Shown here: one piece after another, positions 1-6,064 of the stretch
Layout of the letters: each line of letters opens with the position of its first letter
Position numbering within the stretch: the stretch's first letter is position 1
Source of the DNA: Acidobacteriota bacterium
Lineage (GTDB): Bacteria > Acidobacteriota > Blastocatellia > Pyrinomonadales > Pyrinomonadaceae
Direction: 5' to 3'
Assembly (NCBI GenBank): GCA_003222835.1
Contig: QHXE01000420.1
Coordinates: 1 to 7,011, forward strand
DNA length: 7,011 nucleotides
The notes under the pieces: generated by a model
Told to the model about the DNA's origin: nothing
Databases searched by the model: none
Seen by the model: only the letters and a program-made list of their open reading frames with translations
Made by a program: the position numbers and the translations under genes

Positions 1-368
1 TCGCTACGGCTCAACGCGAATTAGACGCGATAGATCATCCGAACTACGACGCTGTATGCTTTCACACCCAGCAGTGTGCCGAGAAATACCTAAAAGCGTT
101 CTTGCAGGAGGCCGATATCCCGTTCCGAAAGACTCACGACCTTGCGGATCTGCTTAACTCGGCCCTTTCAATCGAGCCCGCATGGACATCGATGAAGGCA
201 GACTTGAATGCGCTTAGCGCTTTCGCCGTAGAGTACAGATATCCGGGTGAGTCGGCCGACCTAGACGAAGCTCGCGAGGCCCTTGAAAAATGCCAGCAGG
301 TGCGCCAAATCATTCGGCGTACAATGCATTTGGATAAGTCTGATTCATCTCCTGGCGATGTCGAGTGA
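1..368 (+). CDS. HEPN domain protein, 5' end outside the window
   Basis: The open frame runs from the window edge (first full codon at position 3) to TGA at 366-368, giving 121 residues and no convincing start, so only the N-terminal part is missing. The segment CFHTQQCAEKYLKAFL, then a Lys-Thr-His-Asp-Leu turn, then EYRYPG, followed by a long C-terminal helix rich in Ala/Glu/Arg, matches the small all-helical HEPN family (PF05168-like, usually about 120-140 residues). Family members are often encoded beside a minimal nucleotidyltransferase (MNT) and act in toxin-antitoxin or RNA-binding roles. Such a partner would lie upstream, outside the window. I do not see a clear R-x4-6-H ribonuclease motif: the nearest Arg/His pairs (RKTH, and RRTMH near the end) have the wrong spacing, so nuclease activity is doubtful. 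The stop codon overlaps the ATG of the next gene by one base (TGATG), which suggests translational coupling. The family call is fairly sure; the function is not. Confidence 0.8.
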   Translation, partial: ATAQRELDAIDHPNYDAVCFHTQQCAEKYLKAFLQEADIPFRKTHDLADLLNSALSIEPAWTSMKADLNALSAFAVEYRYPGESADLDEAREALEKCQQVRQIIRRTMHLDKSDSSPGDVE

Positions 369-1102
369 TGCAGCAGCGTCTTCAAAAACTAATCGCCGCC
401 GCGGGTATAGCCTCACGACGGCACGGCGAAGAGTTGATCGCTGCTGGCGAGGTGACGGTTAACGGGAAAATCGTTAGCGCACTGGGGGCCAAAGCCGATC
501 CTGAAACTGATCACATCAAAGTTAAAGGCCGTCTGATCAATCCTCTCCTTCAGAAACATGAACACGTTTACATTCTGCTGAACAAACCGAAGGGTTATCT
601 GAGCAGCATGGCGGACCCGGAGGGGCGGCCATTGGTGACCGACTTAATTCCATCGCGGCTCGGTCGTTTGCATCCGGTGGGCCGCCTGGATTTCAATACC
701 GAGGGCTTGTTGTTGCTCACCAATGATGGCGAGTTTACAAATTTAATTACCTCCGCCAGGAATCGAATTGCTAAGGTCTACGAAGTTAAGGTGAAAGGCG
801 TTCCGCCAGAGGGCGCAATTGATCGCTTGCGCCGAGGTATAGCGATTGGTAAGGGCGAACGAACGGCGCCGGCTAAAGTCCGCAAGTTGCGTGAGATTAA
901 GGCGAACTCGTGGTTTGAATTAACTCTTCATGAGGGGCGCAATCAGCAAATTCGTCGCATGTTCGATTCAATTGGTCATTCAGTGGTTAAGTTGCGACGG
1001 ACGCGAGTCGGGACTTTGGATGATAAGGGATTGCCGTTAGGCAAATGGCGCAGGCTGAAGGAAATTGAAGTTAAGCGATTGAGTCAGAACCGCCTGCGGT
1101 AG
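368..1102 (+). CDS. rluB: 23S rRNA pseudouridine synthase, RsuA/RluB/RluE/RluF family
   Basis: This protein of 244 residues isomerises a specific uridine of ribosomal RNA to pseudouridine in the cytoplasm. Residues about 1-55 form an S4 RNA-binding domain (RLQKLIAAAGIASRRHGEELI, then a VTVNGK turn). Residues about 66-235 form the synthase domain. The catalytic Asp is Asp108 in GRLDFNTEGLLLLTNDGEF, and the family motif GRNQQIRRMFDSIGHSVVKLRR lies near 200. The KVYEVKVKG strand is also typical. ATG 368 overlaps the preceding TGA; GTG 365 directly before it is possible but would only add one Met. No strong Shine-Dalgarno is visible, consistent with coupling to the HEPN gene. The last six residues (SQNRLR) and the TAG stop are encoded by the left arm of an inverted repeat, so the native C-terminus may have been replaced. 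RluB is the closest name, but RsuA or RluE/F specificity cannot be excluded from sequence alone. Confidence 0.93.
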   Translation: MQQRLQKLIAAAGIASRRHGEELIAAGEVTVNGKIVSALGAKADPETDHIKVKGRLINPLLQKHEHVYILLNKPKGYLSSMADPEGRPLVTDLIPSRLGRLHPVGRLDFNTEGLLLLTNDGEFTNLITSARNRIAKVYEVKVKGVPPEGAIDRLRRGIAIGKGERTAPAKVRKLREIKANSWFELTLHEGRNQQIRRMFDSIGHSVVKLRRTRVGTLDDKGLPLGKWRRLKEIEVKRLSQNRLR

Positions 1103-1179
1103 CGGCCGGTTGATGCTGGTGTTGTTTAGCTCTCTATGACTAAAGATCAACCGTCCGCTACCGCAGGCGGTTCTGACTC
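1081..1179. repeat. Interrupted inverted repeat of 34-bp arms overlapping the end of rluB
   Basis: Positions 1081-1105 are the exact reverse complement of 1155-1179 (25 bp). After a single C/T mismatch (1106 against 1154) another 8 bp pair (1107-1114 with 1146-1153). This leaves a 31-nt loop at 1115-1145. Each arm itself contains a small palindrome, ACCGC-CT-GCGGT (1090-1101) and its complement. No T-run follows the right arm, so it is not a standard intrinsic terminator, although the transcript would fold strongly. It resembles a pair of REP-type or MITE-like elements in opposite orientation. Copies elsewhere in the genome are expected but cannot be seen here. Confidence 0.9.
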
Positions 1180-1200
1180 GCGAGTGCATTGGGTTACAAT
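1171..1200 (+). promoter_or_regulatory. Weak candidate promoter for the acyl-CoA dehydrogenase operon
   Basis: TACAAT at 1195-1200 matches the sigma70 -10 consensus at five of six bases. The only -35 candidate at 18-nt spacing is TTCTGA (1171-1176), a poor match that lies inside the right arm of the inverted repeat. The location, just after the repeat and about 95 bp before the dehydrogenase, is sensible. The call rests on the -10 alone. Confidence 0.25.
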
Positions 1201-1220
1201 GTTATCGCTTCATGTGGTCG

Positions 1221-1242
1221 CGACAGGCATCATTGCCTGTCG
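1221..1242. repeat. Perfect 9-bp hairpin with TCAT loop
   Basis: CGACAGGCA (1221-1229) pairs exactly with TGCCTGTCG (1234-1242) around a 4-nt loop. The following bases (TTTGAGTG) have only three Ts, so a terminator role is weak. The inner stem CAGGCA/TGCCTG is the same as in the hairpin at 3784-3801, which marks it as a dispersed repeat. In RNA it would sit in the leader of the dehydrogenase operon, 11 nt before the AGAAGGAAG site. Confidence 0.75.
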
Positions 1243-1252
1243 TTTGAGTGTT

Positions 1253-1299
1253 AGAAGGAAGCAGTGAAACCGCTCGCGGCTCTGAAACATATTAGATGA
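1253..1299 (+). promoter_or_regulatory. Possible 11-codon leader ORF with strong RBS, coupled to the dehydrogenase start
   Basis: AGAAGGAAG at 1253-1261 is the best Shine-Dalgarno sequence in this intergenic region, but it is about 35 nt from the dehydrogenase ATG, too far to serve it directly. A GTG at 1264 lies at good spacing and opens a frame encoding (M)[10 protein letters not shown] that ends at TGA 1297-1299. That stop overlaps the dehydrogenase ATG 1296-1298 in an ATGA arrangement. The bases just before ATG 1296 (GAAACATATTAG) contain no good ribosome binding site of their own. Ribosomes translating the leader could therefore reinitiate on the dehydrogenase. The short length means chance cannot be excluded. 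Confidence 0.35.
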
Positions 1300-2441
1300 A
1301 CTTCGAACTCACAGAAGAACAATTGCAGATGAAGATGAGCGTGCGCGAGTTCGCTGAAGCGGAAATCGCCCCGCACGTGCTCGAATGGGACGAGGCCCAG
1401 CATTTCCCCGTTGAGTTGCAACCCAAACTCGCGGAGCTCGGACTTCTGGGGGTTCTATTTCCCGAAGAATATGGTGGCGCGGATCTCGGTTACGTCGAGT
1501 ACGCGGCCGCGATTGAAGAGCTTTCGCGAGTCGATGGTTCGGTTGGTATTTCAGTCGCTGCGCACAACTCGCTTTGCTCGAACCATATTTATCAATATGG
1601 CAGCGAAGCGCAGAAACAGAAATATCTGGCGCCGCTGGCGAAGGGCGAACATCTCGGCGCGTGGGGATTAACCGAGCCAGGCGCGGGCTCCGATGCTTCC
1701 GGCACTCGGACGATAGCCGGCAAGAAAAATGGCGGATGGGTGATCAACGGATCGAAGAATTTCATCACGCATGCGATTCATGCCGACACCTGCGTCGCTT
1801 TTGCTTCCAGCGATCGTTCGAAGCGCAGCAAAGGAATCACGGCGTTCATCTTTGAAAAGGGGATGAAAGGATTCTCGCCGTCAAAGAAAGAGAACAAGCT
1901 GGGCTTGCGCGCATCTGAAACGGCGAGCGTAGTCTTCGAAGATTGTTTCGTCCCGGACGAGAATCGTTTGGGAGAAGAAGGAATGGGCTTTATCAACGCG
2001 ATGGAGATTCTGGATGGTGGACGAATCTCGATAGCCGCGCTGGCAGTGGGCATCGCTCAGGGTGCTTATGAATCAGCCCTTCGTTATTCAGGTGAGCGGC
2101 AGCAGTTCGGCAAACCGATTCGTGAGTTCCAGGCAATTCAATTCAAGCTTGCAGACATGGCGACGCAAATCGAAGCCGCGCGGTTGTTGATGTATCGCGC
2201 CGCTTGGATGAAGGATCAGGGAAAAAAGACAACCAAAGAATCTTCGATGGCTAAGCTCTTCGCTTCGGAAATAAGCGTGCGCGTTTGCGAAGAAGCGATT
2301 CAAATTCACGGCGGTTATGGTTATACGAAAGACTATCCGGCGGAAAAATTTTGGCGCGACTCAAAACTGTGCACGATTGGTGAAGGCACGTCTGAGATTC
2401 AGCGAATTATTATTGCGCGAGAGGTTTTGAAGCAGACGTAG
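1296..2441 (+). CDS. Acyl-CoA dehydrogenase, short-chain/butyryl-CoA type
   Basis: This 381-residue FAD flavoprotein introduces the alpha,beta double bond into an acyl-CoA, passing electrons to electron-transfer flavoprotein in the cytoplasm. The domain order is complete: N-terminal helices (about 1-118), beta middle domain with the signature LTEPGAGSD (125-133), and C-terminal helical domain (about 225-381) with [18 protein letters not shown] and GEGTSEIQR. Glu363 in GEGTSEIQR occupies the position of the catalytic base of short- and medium-chain enzymes. The LDGGR segment carries Gly where isovaleryl-CoA dehydrogenases have their Glu, so an isovaleryl-type active site is unlikely. Length is normal for the family. 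ATG 1296 begins the typical MNFELTEEQ. It is followed after 2 nt by the MeaB gene and then an epimerase, which favours short or branched acyl-CoA breakdown toward propionyl-CoA. The exact substrate is not readable from sequence. Confidence 0.95.
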   Translation: MNFELTEEQLQMKMSVREFAEAEIAPHVLEWDEAQHFPVELQPKLAELGLLGVLFPEEYGGADLGYVEYAAAIEELSRVDGSVGISVAAHNSLCSNHIYQYGSEAQKQKYLAPLAKGEHLGAWGLTEPGAGSDASGTRTIAGKKNGGWVINGSKNFITHAIHADTCVAFASSDRSKRSKGITAFIFEKGMKGFSPSKKENKLGLRASETASVVFEDCFVPDENRLGEEGMGFINAMEILDGGRISIAALAVGIAQGAYESALRYSGERQQFGKPIREFQAIQFKLADMATQIEAARLLMYRAAWMKDQGKKTTKESSMAKLFASEISVRVCEEAIQIHGGYGYTKDYPAEKFWRDSKLCTIGEGTSEIQRIIIAREVLKQT

Positions 2442-2443
2442 GT

Positions 2444-3334
2444 ATGAATAATCAGCTTATCGAACGCGTCGCTGCTGGAGATGTGACCGCGGTGGCGCGC
2501 GCGATTTCAAAAGTGGAAGAGAGTGCGCCTGACTCTTCTGATCTGATGAAGCAAATTTTTCTGCGCACAGGCCGCGCTTTGATTGTCGGCATCACCGGCG
2601 CGCCGGGAGCGGGAAAGTCTTCGCTGGTTGATAAACTGGCTGCTTTTTCCAGCCCGTTTTCTGGCGGCGCGATCCTGGGCGATCGCATTAGGATGCAGAC
2701 GCTATCTCTCGATAAGGGCGTCTTCATTCGTTCGATGGCCACGCGCGGACAGCTTGGCGGCTTGGCGCGCGCGACCGTCGATGCAGTGGCGATTCTGGAC
2801 GCCGCCGGTTACGAAAAAATACTCGTCGAAACCGTGGGCGTGGGCCAGGATGAGATTGAGATTGCCAAGGCGGCTGATGTTTGCGTTGTCGTGCTGGTTC
2901 CCGGAATGGGCGACGACGTGCAGACGATGAAAGCCGGCATTATGGAGATCGGCGATGTGCTGGTCATTAACAAAGCCGATCGCGATGGTGTCCTGCGAAC
3001 AGAAAAGGAGTTGGAAGGCCTACTGTCGCTCGCGGTTCGCGCGGATGAGTGGCAGCCGCCCATCGTAAAGACCGTCGCGATTGAAAACAAGGGGATCGCG
3101 GAACTTGTCGCAGCCATCGATGGCGCGCGCGAATCTCAGACGACAAGACCAGCTTCAAACGAGCGGCGGCAAGCAATAGCACGTTGGCGAATTCTGGAGT
3201 TGTTGCGCGAACGCCTGCTATCAGAAGCGCTTCACAGCGATTCGGTATCAGAGAAACTTGATCGTTTGGTGGCTGACGTAGCGAATAAGAAGCGAGATCC
3301 TTATTCGGCTATCGAGGAACTCATCACAAAGTGA
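2444..3334 (+). CDS. meaB: MeaB/ArgK-type GTPase chaperone of methylmalonyl-CoA mutase, with internal deletion
   Basis: MeaB proteins are SIMIBI-class GTPases that bind cobalamin-dependent methylmalonyl-CoA mutase, gate cofactor loading and protect it from inactivation. Visible motifs are Walker A GAPGAGKS (52-59), SSPFSGGAILGDRIRM (69-84), VFIRSMATRG (93-102), VETVGVGQ (128-135) with its conserved Glu129, PGMGDD (153-158) and the guanine-specificity motif NKAD (176-179). The C-terminal helical region (about 235-296) matches the dimerisation part. At 296 residues it is shorter than the usual 310-330. The loss is local: only nine residues (SLVDKLAAF) separate GKS from SSPF, where E. coli ArgK has 24. 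The missing stretch includes the beta strand ending in VDP. The frame is intact, so this is not a simple frameshift. It starts 2 nt after the dehydrogenase stop and overlaps the epimerase by 4 nt (GTGA). The family is certain; normal activity is uncertain. Confidence 0.95.
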   Translation: MNNQLIERVAAGDVTAVARAISKVEESAPDSSDLMKQIFLRTGRALIVGITGAPGAGKSSLVDKLAAFSSPFSGGAILGDRIRMQTLSLDKGVFIRSMATRGQLGGLARATVDAVAILDAAGYEKILVETVGVGQDEIEIAKAADVCVVVLVPGMGDDVQTMKAGIMEIGDVLVINKADRDGVLRTEKELEGLLSLAVRADEWQPPIVKTVAIENKGIAELVAAIDGARESQTTRPASNERRQAIARWRILELLRERLLSEALHSDSVSEKLDRLVADVANKKRDPYSAIEELITK

Positions 3335-3726
3335 AGATCGATCACATCGGCATCGCGACACGCGCAATTGATGAAACGGCGAGATTTTGGTGCGAAGCGC
3401 TGGGTCTCGACCTTGCCGAGGCTGAAGAGGTCGTGGAACAGAAAGTCCGCGTGGCGATGCTGTCCATCGGCGAATCACGCATCGAATTGCTGGAAGCAAC
3501 CTCGGACGATTCGCCGATTTCAAAGTTTTTGGAGAGACGTGGGCCAGGAATTCATCACGTCGCAGTGCGGGTTGAAGATATTCGAGAAACTCTGGCCGAG
3601 CTAAAGCAGAAGGGCGCGCGTTTGATTGATGCAGAGCCGCGAATGGGCGCGGGTGGTTGCCTTGTGGCGTTTGTTCATCCATCATCGACAGGCGGAGTGC
3701 TACTGGAATTGGTTCAGCCGCCATGA
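3331..3726 (+). CDS. mce: Methylmalonyl-CoA epimerase (VOC/glyoxalase fold)
   Basis: This 131-residue enzyme interconverts (S)- and (R)-methylmalonyl-CoA, feeding the mutase in the propionyl-CoA to succinyl-CoA pathway. It is built from two VOC beta-alpha-beta modules (about 1-57 and 73-131). The likely metal ligands are all present: His5 in DHIGIA, Gln37 in [10 protein letters not shown], His75 or His76 in GIHHVAVRV, and Glu126 in LLELVQ. IELLE (51-55) and the GPGIHH turn are also typical of the family. Length is normal (about 130-150). The start is GTG 3331, whose GTGA overlaps the TGA of meaB, giving the standard MKIDHIGIA beginning, so it is translationally coupled. Gene order dehydrogenase-meaB-epimerase supports the assignment over other VOC enzymes. 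The mutase subunits must be encoded elsewhere. Confidence 0.95.
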   Translation: MKIDHIGIATRAIDETARFWCEALGLDLAEAEEVVEQKVRVAMLSIGESRIELLEATSDDSPISKFLERRGPGIHHVAVRVEDIRETLAELKQKGARLIDAEPRMGAGGCLVAFVHPSSTGGVLLELVQPP

Positions 3727-3730
3727 CGGG

Positions 3731-3805
3731 TGTACACGCTTCCAGCGTGCATCGCAGGGGCACTGACACTCGCCTGGCGAGCAGCAGGCAGGGATGCCTG
3801 CGTAC
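3731..3805. repeat. Cluster of three consecutive small hairpins
   Basis: Three perfect hairpins follow one another after the epimerase. The first is CACGCT-TCC-AGCGTG (3735-3749), the second CTCGCC-T-GGCGAG (3769-3781), and the third GCAGGCA-GGGA-TGCCTGC (3784-3801). GTAC lies at both ends of the block (3732-3735 and 3802-3805), which suggests the element's limits. No T-run follows. It fits a REP-like dispersed repeat, and the third hairpin shares its CAGGCA/TGCCTG stem with the one at 1221-1242. It could also act as an mRNA stabiliser or attenuator between the epimerase and the foldase gene. Confidence 0.75.
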
Positions 3806-3824
3806 CATTAGAGTTCTTAATCTG

Positions 3825-3845
3825 AAAGGAAGAAGTTTTATTTTG
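3825..3845 (+). promoter_or_regulatory. Ribosome binding site and TTG start of the foldase gene
   Basis: AAAGGAAGAAG (3825-3835) is a purine-rich Shine-Dalgarno region lying about 7-12 nt before TTG 3843-3845. The TTG is followed at once by NSKTKAW and a hydrophobic segment, as a signal sequence needs. No ATG or GTG lies at a comparable position in frame: the first in-frame ATG (3963) would remove the whole signal segment. This site decides the start of the prolyl isomerase. Confidence 0.7.
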
Positions 3846-5123
3846 AATTCAAAAACGAAGGCTTGGATCGTCGCCGGGTGCGGCATTGTTTTTTCCCTCG
3901 GTCTGATCTTCTGGCAGTTGAGGGTCGGACACGCGGCCACGATAAACCTGAGCACCGAAGACATGTCGCTGATTGCCTCTGACCAGGCGCAACAGACGAG
4001 GACGCGTCTGGCTTCTGACGCATCAGCTCGCAAAGACTTCGCGAAGAACGTGCGCGAATTGTTGGCGGTCGCTGAAGAAGCCAAGTCGAAAGGCATTGCT
4101 TATCGTCCCGACATTAAACGCCAGCTCGATCTCGTTCGCGCGATCGTCATCTCGCAAAACTATACCCAATCTAAAACCGGAGGTCAGGGCGCTGGCGCCG
4201 TCTCAGATGCTGAGATTGATGCATTCTTCAAAGAGCCGGGTCAGCAAGAAACCCTCAATCAGTTTCTAAAAGACGCCCAAGCGCGCAACCCGATGATGGC
4301 TGGGCAACAAATCCCCGAAGATCAGTTGAAAGAGATAAAGCACCAGTTAGGTCAAGTGCTGTTGGGCGCGCGCCAGGGAGCCGCCGCGGGAGTTGATAAG
4401 AAGCGCGGTGTTGAGCTGCAAATCATGCTGGAGCAGGCACGCGTGTTGGCATCTACTTATGCGCAGGAAACATTGATTCCAAACACGAAGGCTACTGAGG
4501 CGGAGATTAACGCATACATAGCCAAGCATCCCGAGCTGGACACAAAACAGGCGCGGACCAAAGCAGAAGAGGTGCTAAAGCGCGCGCGCTCCGGAGAAGA
4601 CTTCGCTTCGTTAGCGAAGGAGTTTTCCACCGATCCAGGCAGCAAGGACAAAGGCGGCGATCTCGGTTGGTTCGGTCACGGACAGATGGTGGCTGAATTT
4701 GATAAAGCCGCGTTCGCTTTGCAACCAGGACAAATCAGCGACATCGTCGAAACGCAGTTTGGTTTCCATATCATCAAGGTCGAAGAGAAACGCACCGAGA
4801 CGAAAGACGGTAAACCCGAGGAGCAGGTTCATGCGCGACACATTTTGATTGCTGGCGGCGCTCAGAACCCGTTTGGCCCACCCAAGTCCTCGAAGGATCA
4901 GGCGCGTGACGCCGTCGAGCAGGAGAAGGAAAAGACTTTGATTGATGAGATTGTAAAGCGTCAGGGTGGGCACATAACCATCGCCGAGAATTTTTCTGTC
5001 GCCACGCCGCCTCCGCAACAGATGCAGGAAGGATTGCCACCGGAAGCCGCGCCCGAGCCACCGCCGGCTGCAGCTTCGCCGGCACCGAAAGGGAAAGCGC
5101 CTGCAAAAAGTGAAAGGAAATAG
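3843..5123 (+). CDS. Parvulin-type (PpiC) peptidyl-prolyl isomerase/foldase, membrane-anchored or exported
   Basis: From TTG 3843 the product has 426 residues. Basic residues then a hydrophobic stretch (about 8-26) form a signal peptide or anchor; GHAA (29-32) could be a signal-peptidase site. Residues about 37-233 are mostly helical and charged, like the chaperone part of SurA/PrsA proteins. Residues about 234-313 are a parvulin domain: [41 protein letters not shown], and GFHIIKV with His309. The usual first strand (ARHILV) is missing before it, but ARHILI with His333 comes after it (331-336). The region ending ITIAENF (about 360-384) resembles the closing helix and strand of PrsA-like foldases. 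A Pro/Ala-rich tail (385-426) follows. The role is folding of exported proteins in the cell envelope. The reading frame is open upstream to 3657 but that part runs through the epimerase and the repeat and is not protein-like. The family is sure; the domain topology is unusual. Confidence 0.88.
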   Translation: MNSKTKAWIVAGCGIVFSLGLIFWQLRVGHAATINLSTEDMSLIASDQAQQTRTRLASDASARKDFAKNVRELLAVAEEAKSKGIAYRPDIKRQLDLVRAIVISQNYTQSKTGGQGAGAVSDAEIDAFFKEPGQQETLNQFLKDAQARNPMMAGQQIPEDQLKEIKHQLGQVLLGARQGAAAGVDKKRGVELQIMLEQARVLASTYAQETLIPNTKATEAEINAYIAKHPELDTKQARTKAEEVLKRARSGEDFASLAKEFSTDPGSKDKGGDLGWFGHGQMVAEFDKAAFALQPGQISDIVETQFGFHIIKVEEKRTETKDGKPEEQVHARHILIAGGAQNPFGPPKSSKDQARDAVEQEKEKTLIDEIVKRQGGHITIAENFSVATPPPQQMQEGLPPEAAPEPPPAAASPAPKGKAPAKSERK

Positions 5124-5139
5124 TTTGAGGGTGACGGGG

Positions 5140-5219
5140 TTAGGGTGTCGGGTGTCGTTATCATAATTACCGTCCACGCCAGTTTTGCTATACCTTAGAC
5201 CCAACGCCCTACACCCTGA
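5140..5219. repeat. Imperfect inverted repeat with tandem GGGTGTC heptamers
   Basis: GGGTGTC occurs twice in tandem at 5143-5149 and 5150-5156. The stretch 5140-5157 can pair with 5202-5219 over 18 positions: 14 Watson-Crick, 2 G/T and 2 mismatches, around a loop of about 44 nt. It fills most of the 101-bp gap between the foldase and the hydrolase genes. The right arm ends just before the hydrolase start and covers its GAG(G) ribosome-binding bases, so folding could mask the start. It may be a degenerate dispersed repeat. Confidence 0.45.
5186..5194 (+). promoter_or_regulatory. Candidate extended -10 promoter element before the hydrolase operon
   Basis: TGCTATACC at 5186-5194 fits an extended -10 (TG-N-TATA) and lies about 30 bp before the hydrolase ATG. 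No convincing -35 box is present at the right spacing (only a TTACCG-like sequence at 5167-5172). It would sit in the loop of the imperfect inverted repeat. It is the only promoter-like sequence I see before the hydrolase-hicAB-mtnP run. Confidence 0.25.
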
Positions 5220-5224
5220 GGCCG

Positions 5225-6064
5225 ATGAAGTTTGGTGATTATCGTGTCGAGGTTGTTCCTGACTGTGAGTTTCGGCTCGATGGCGGCGCGATGTTTGGAG
5301 TGGTGCCGCGCAATCTTTGGTCTCGGAAGTTTCCGCCCGACGAGCAGAATCGAATTCGCATGAACATGAATTGCGTGTTCATAGATACCGGCTCCGAGAA
5401 AATCCTGATCGAAACGGGCATCGGCGACAAATGGTCCGAAAAGCATCGAGCGATGTACGGCATCGATCGCAAACAGTCCCTGGACGAGTCATTGCAAAGC
5501 ATCGCCGGCGTGAATGCGAACGAAATCACGATCGTGATCAATACTCATTTGCATTTCGATCATGCCGGCGGCAACAGTAAACACGACGAGTCAGGAACTC
5601 TCGTCGCTTCTTTTCCAAACGCACGCTATTTTATCTCTCGCGCTGAATATGAACACGCAGAAAGTCCGTCCGAGCGAGACCGCGCGAGCTATCTGGTCGA
5701 GAATTGGCGGCCTTTGAAAGCATCAGACCAATTAGAGTTGATGGAAGCCAATTATGAAGTGGTGCCTGGTCTGCGCATGGAGACTCACGCCGGCCACAAT
5801 CGCTCAATGCAATGCTGGCGCTTAGATCGAGGCGCACAGACGTTGTTTGGATTTGCCGACCTGGTCCCCACACGCGCGCATGTTCCGTTCGCCTGGATCA
5901 TGGGCTACGATCTCTATCCCATCGAAACACTCGAAGCGAAAAAGACATTGTTGCCGGAAGCGGCGCGCGAAGGTTGGGCATGTTTGTTCTATCACGATCC
6001 AGACCAACCGCTGGGCCGAATCGTGGAAGACGCAGGCAAGCTTCAAGCTGTAGCACTCGCATGA
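5225..6064 (+). CDS. Metallo-beta-lactamase-fold hydrolase (lactonase-like group)
   Basis: The 279-residue protein has the complete metal-binding set of the MBL superfamily: HLHFDH (His108, His110, Asp112, His113), His191 in THAGHNRSM, Asp212 in GFADLVPT, and His257 in FYHDP. Together these make a two-metal site for hydrolysis of esters, lactones, thioesters or similar bonds. The N-terminal part has the usual strand NCVFIDTGSEKILIETGIG; the Glu63 in LIETG replaces the Asp more common there. The overall pattern, including the HAGHNRSMQ stretch and GYDLYP, resembles the group annotated as MBL-fold or N-acyl homoserine lactonase-like, but the substrate cannot be told from sequence. No signal peptide is seen, so it is probably cytoplasmic. 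ATG 5225 has only a short GAGG upstream. The stop overlaps the hicA start (ATGA). Confidence 0.9.
   Translation: MKFGDYRVEVVPDCEFRLDGGAMFGVVPRNLWSRKFPPDEQNRIRMNMNCVFIDTGSEKILIETGIGDKWSEKHRAMYGIDRKQSLDESLQSIAGVNANEITIVINTHLHFDHAGGNSKHDESGTLVASFPNARYFISRAEYEHAESPSERDRASYLVENWRPLKASDQLELMEANYEVVPGLRMETHAGHNRSMQCWRLDRGAQTLFGFADLVPTRAHVPFAWIMGYDLYPIETLEAKKTLLPEAAREGWACLFYHDPDQPLGRIVEDAGKLQAVALA

Noticed and set aside
102..368. Short complete gene starting at TTG 102
   Set aside because: The frame continues upstream to the window edge with clearly HEPN-like residues (CFHTQQCAEKYLKAF), so the TTG is an internal Leu codon.
1081..1179. Intrinsic terminator for rluB
   Set aside because: The structure is strong but has a 31-nt loop, long arms with internal palindromes, and no T-run after the right arm.
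1081..1242. CRISPR array
   Set aside because: The repeats here are inverted rather than direct, there is no spacer periodicity, and no cas gene is in the window.
3657..3842. Upstream extension of the foldase frame
   Set aside because: The extension overlaps the epimerase in another frame and reads through the hairpin repeat. The Shine-Dalgarno and signal segment point to TTG 3843.
3870..3884. Lipobox-like VAGC in the foldase signal (Cys13)
   Set aside because: Only about five hydrophobic residues precede the Cys and the hydrophobic stretch continues after it, so a lipoprotein signal is unlikely.
3248..4096. Long open frame on the minus strand (282 residues)
   Set aside because: It runs antisense across the end of meaB, the whole epimerase and the start of the foldase, all of which have clear family motifs. 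Its translation is Arg/Ser/Pro-rich without recognisable domains.
4611..5204. Minus-strand frame of 197 residues
   Set aside because: It is antisense to the parvulin domain and the Pro/Ala tail. Its translation shows no family motif and is explained by codon bias of the + strand gene.
5812..6060. N-terminal extension of hicA within the hydrolase gene
   Set aside because: The frame is open but overlaps the conserved end of the hydrolase and has no family similarity. ATG 6061 in an ATGA overlap gives the normal HicA length.
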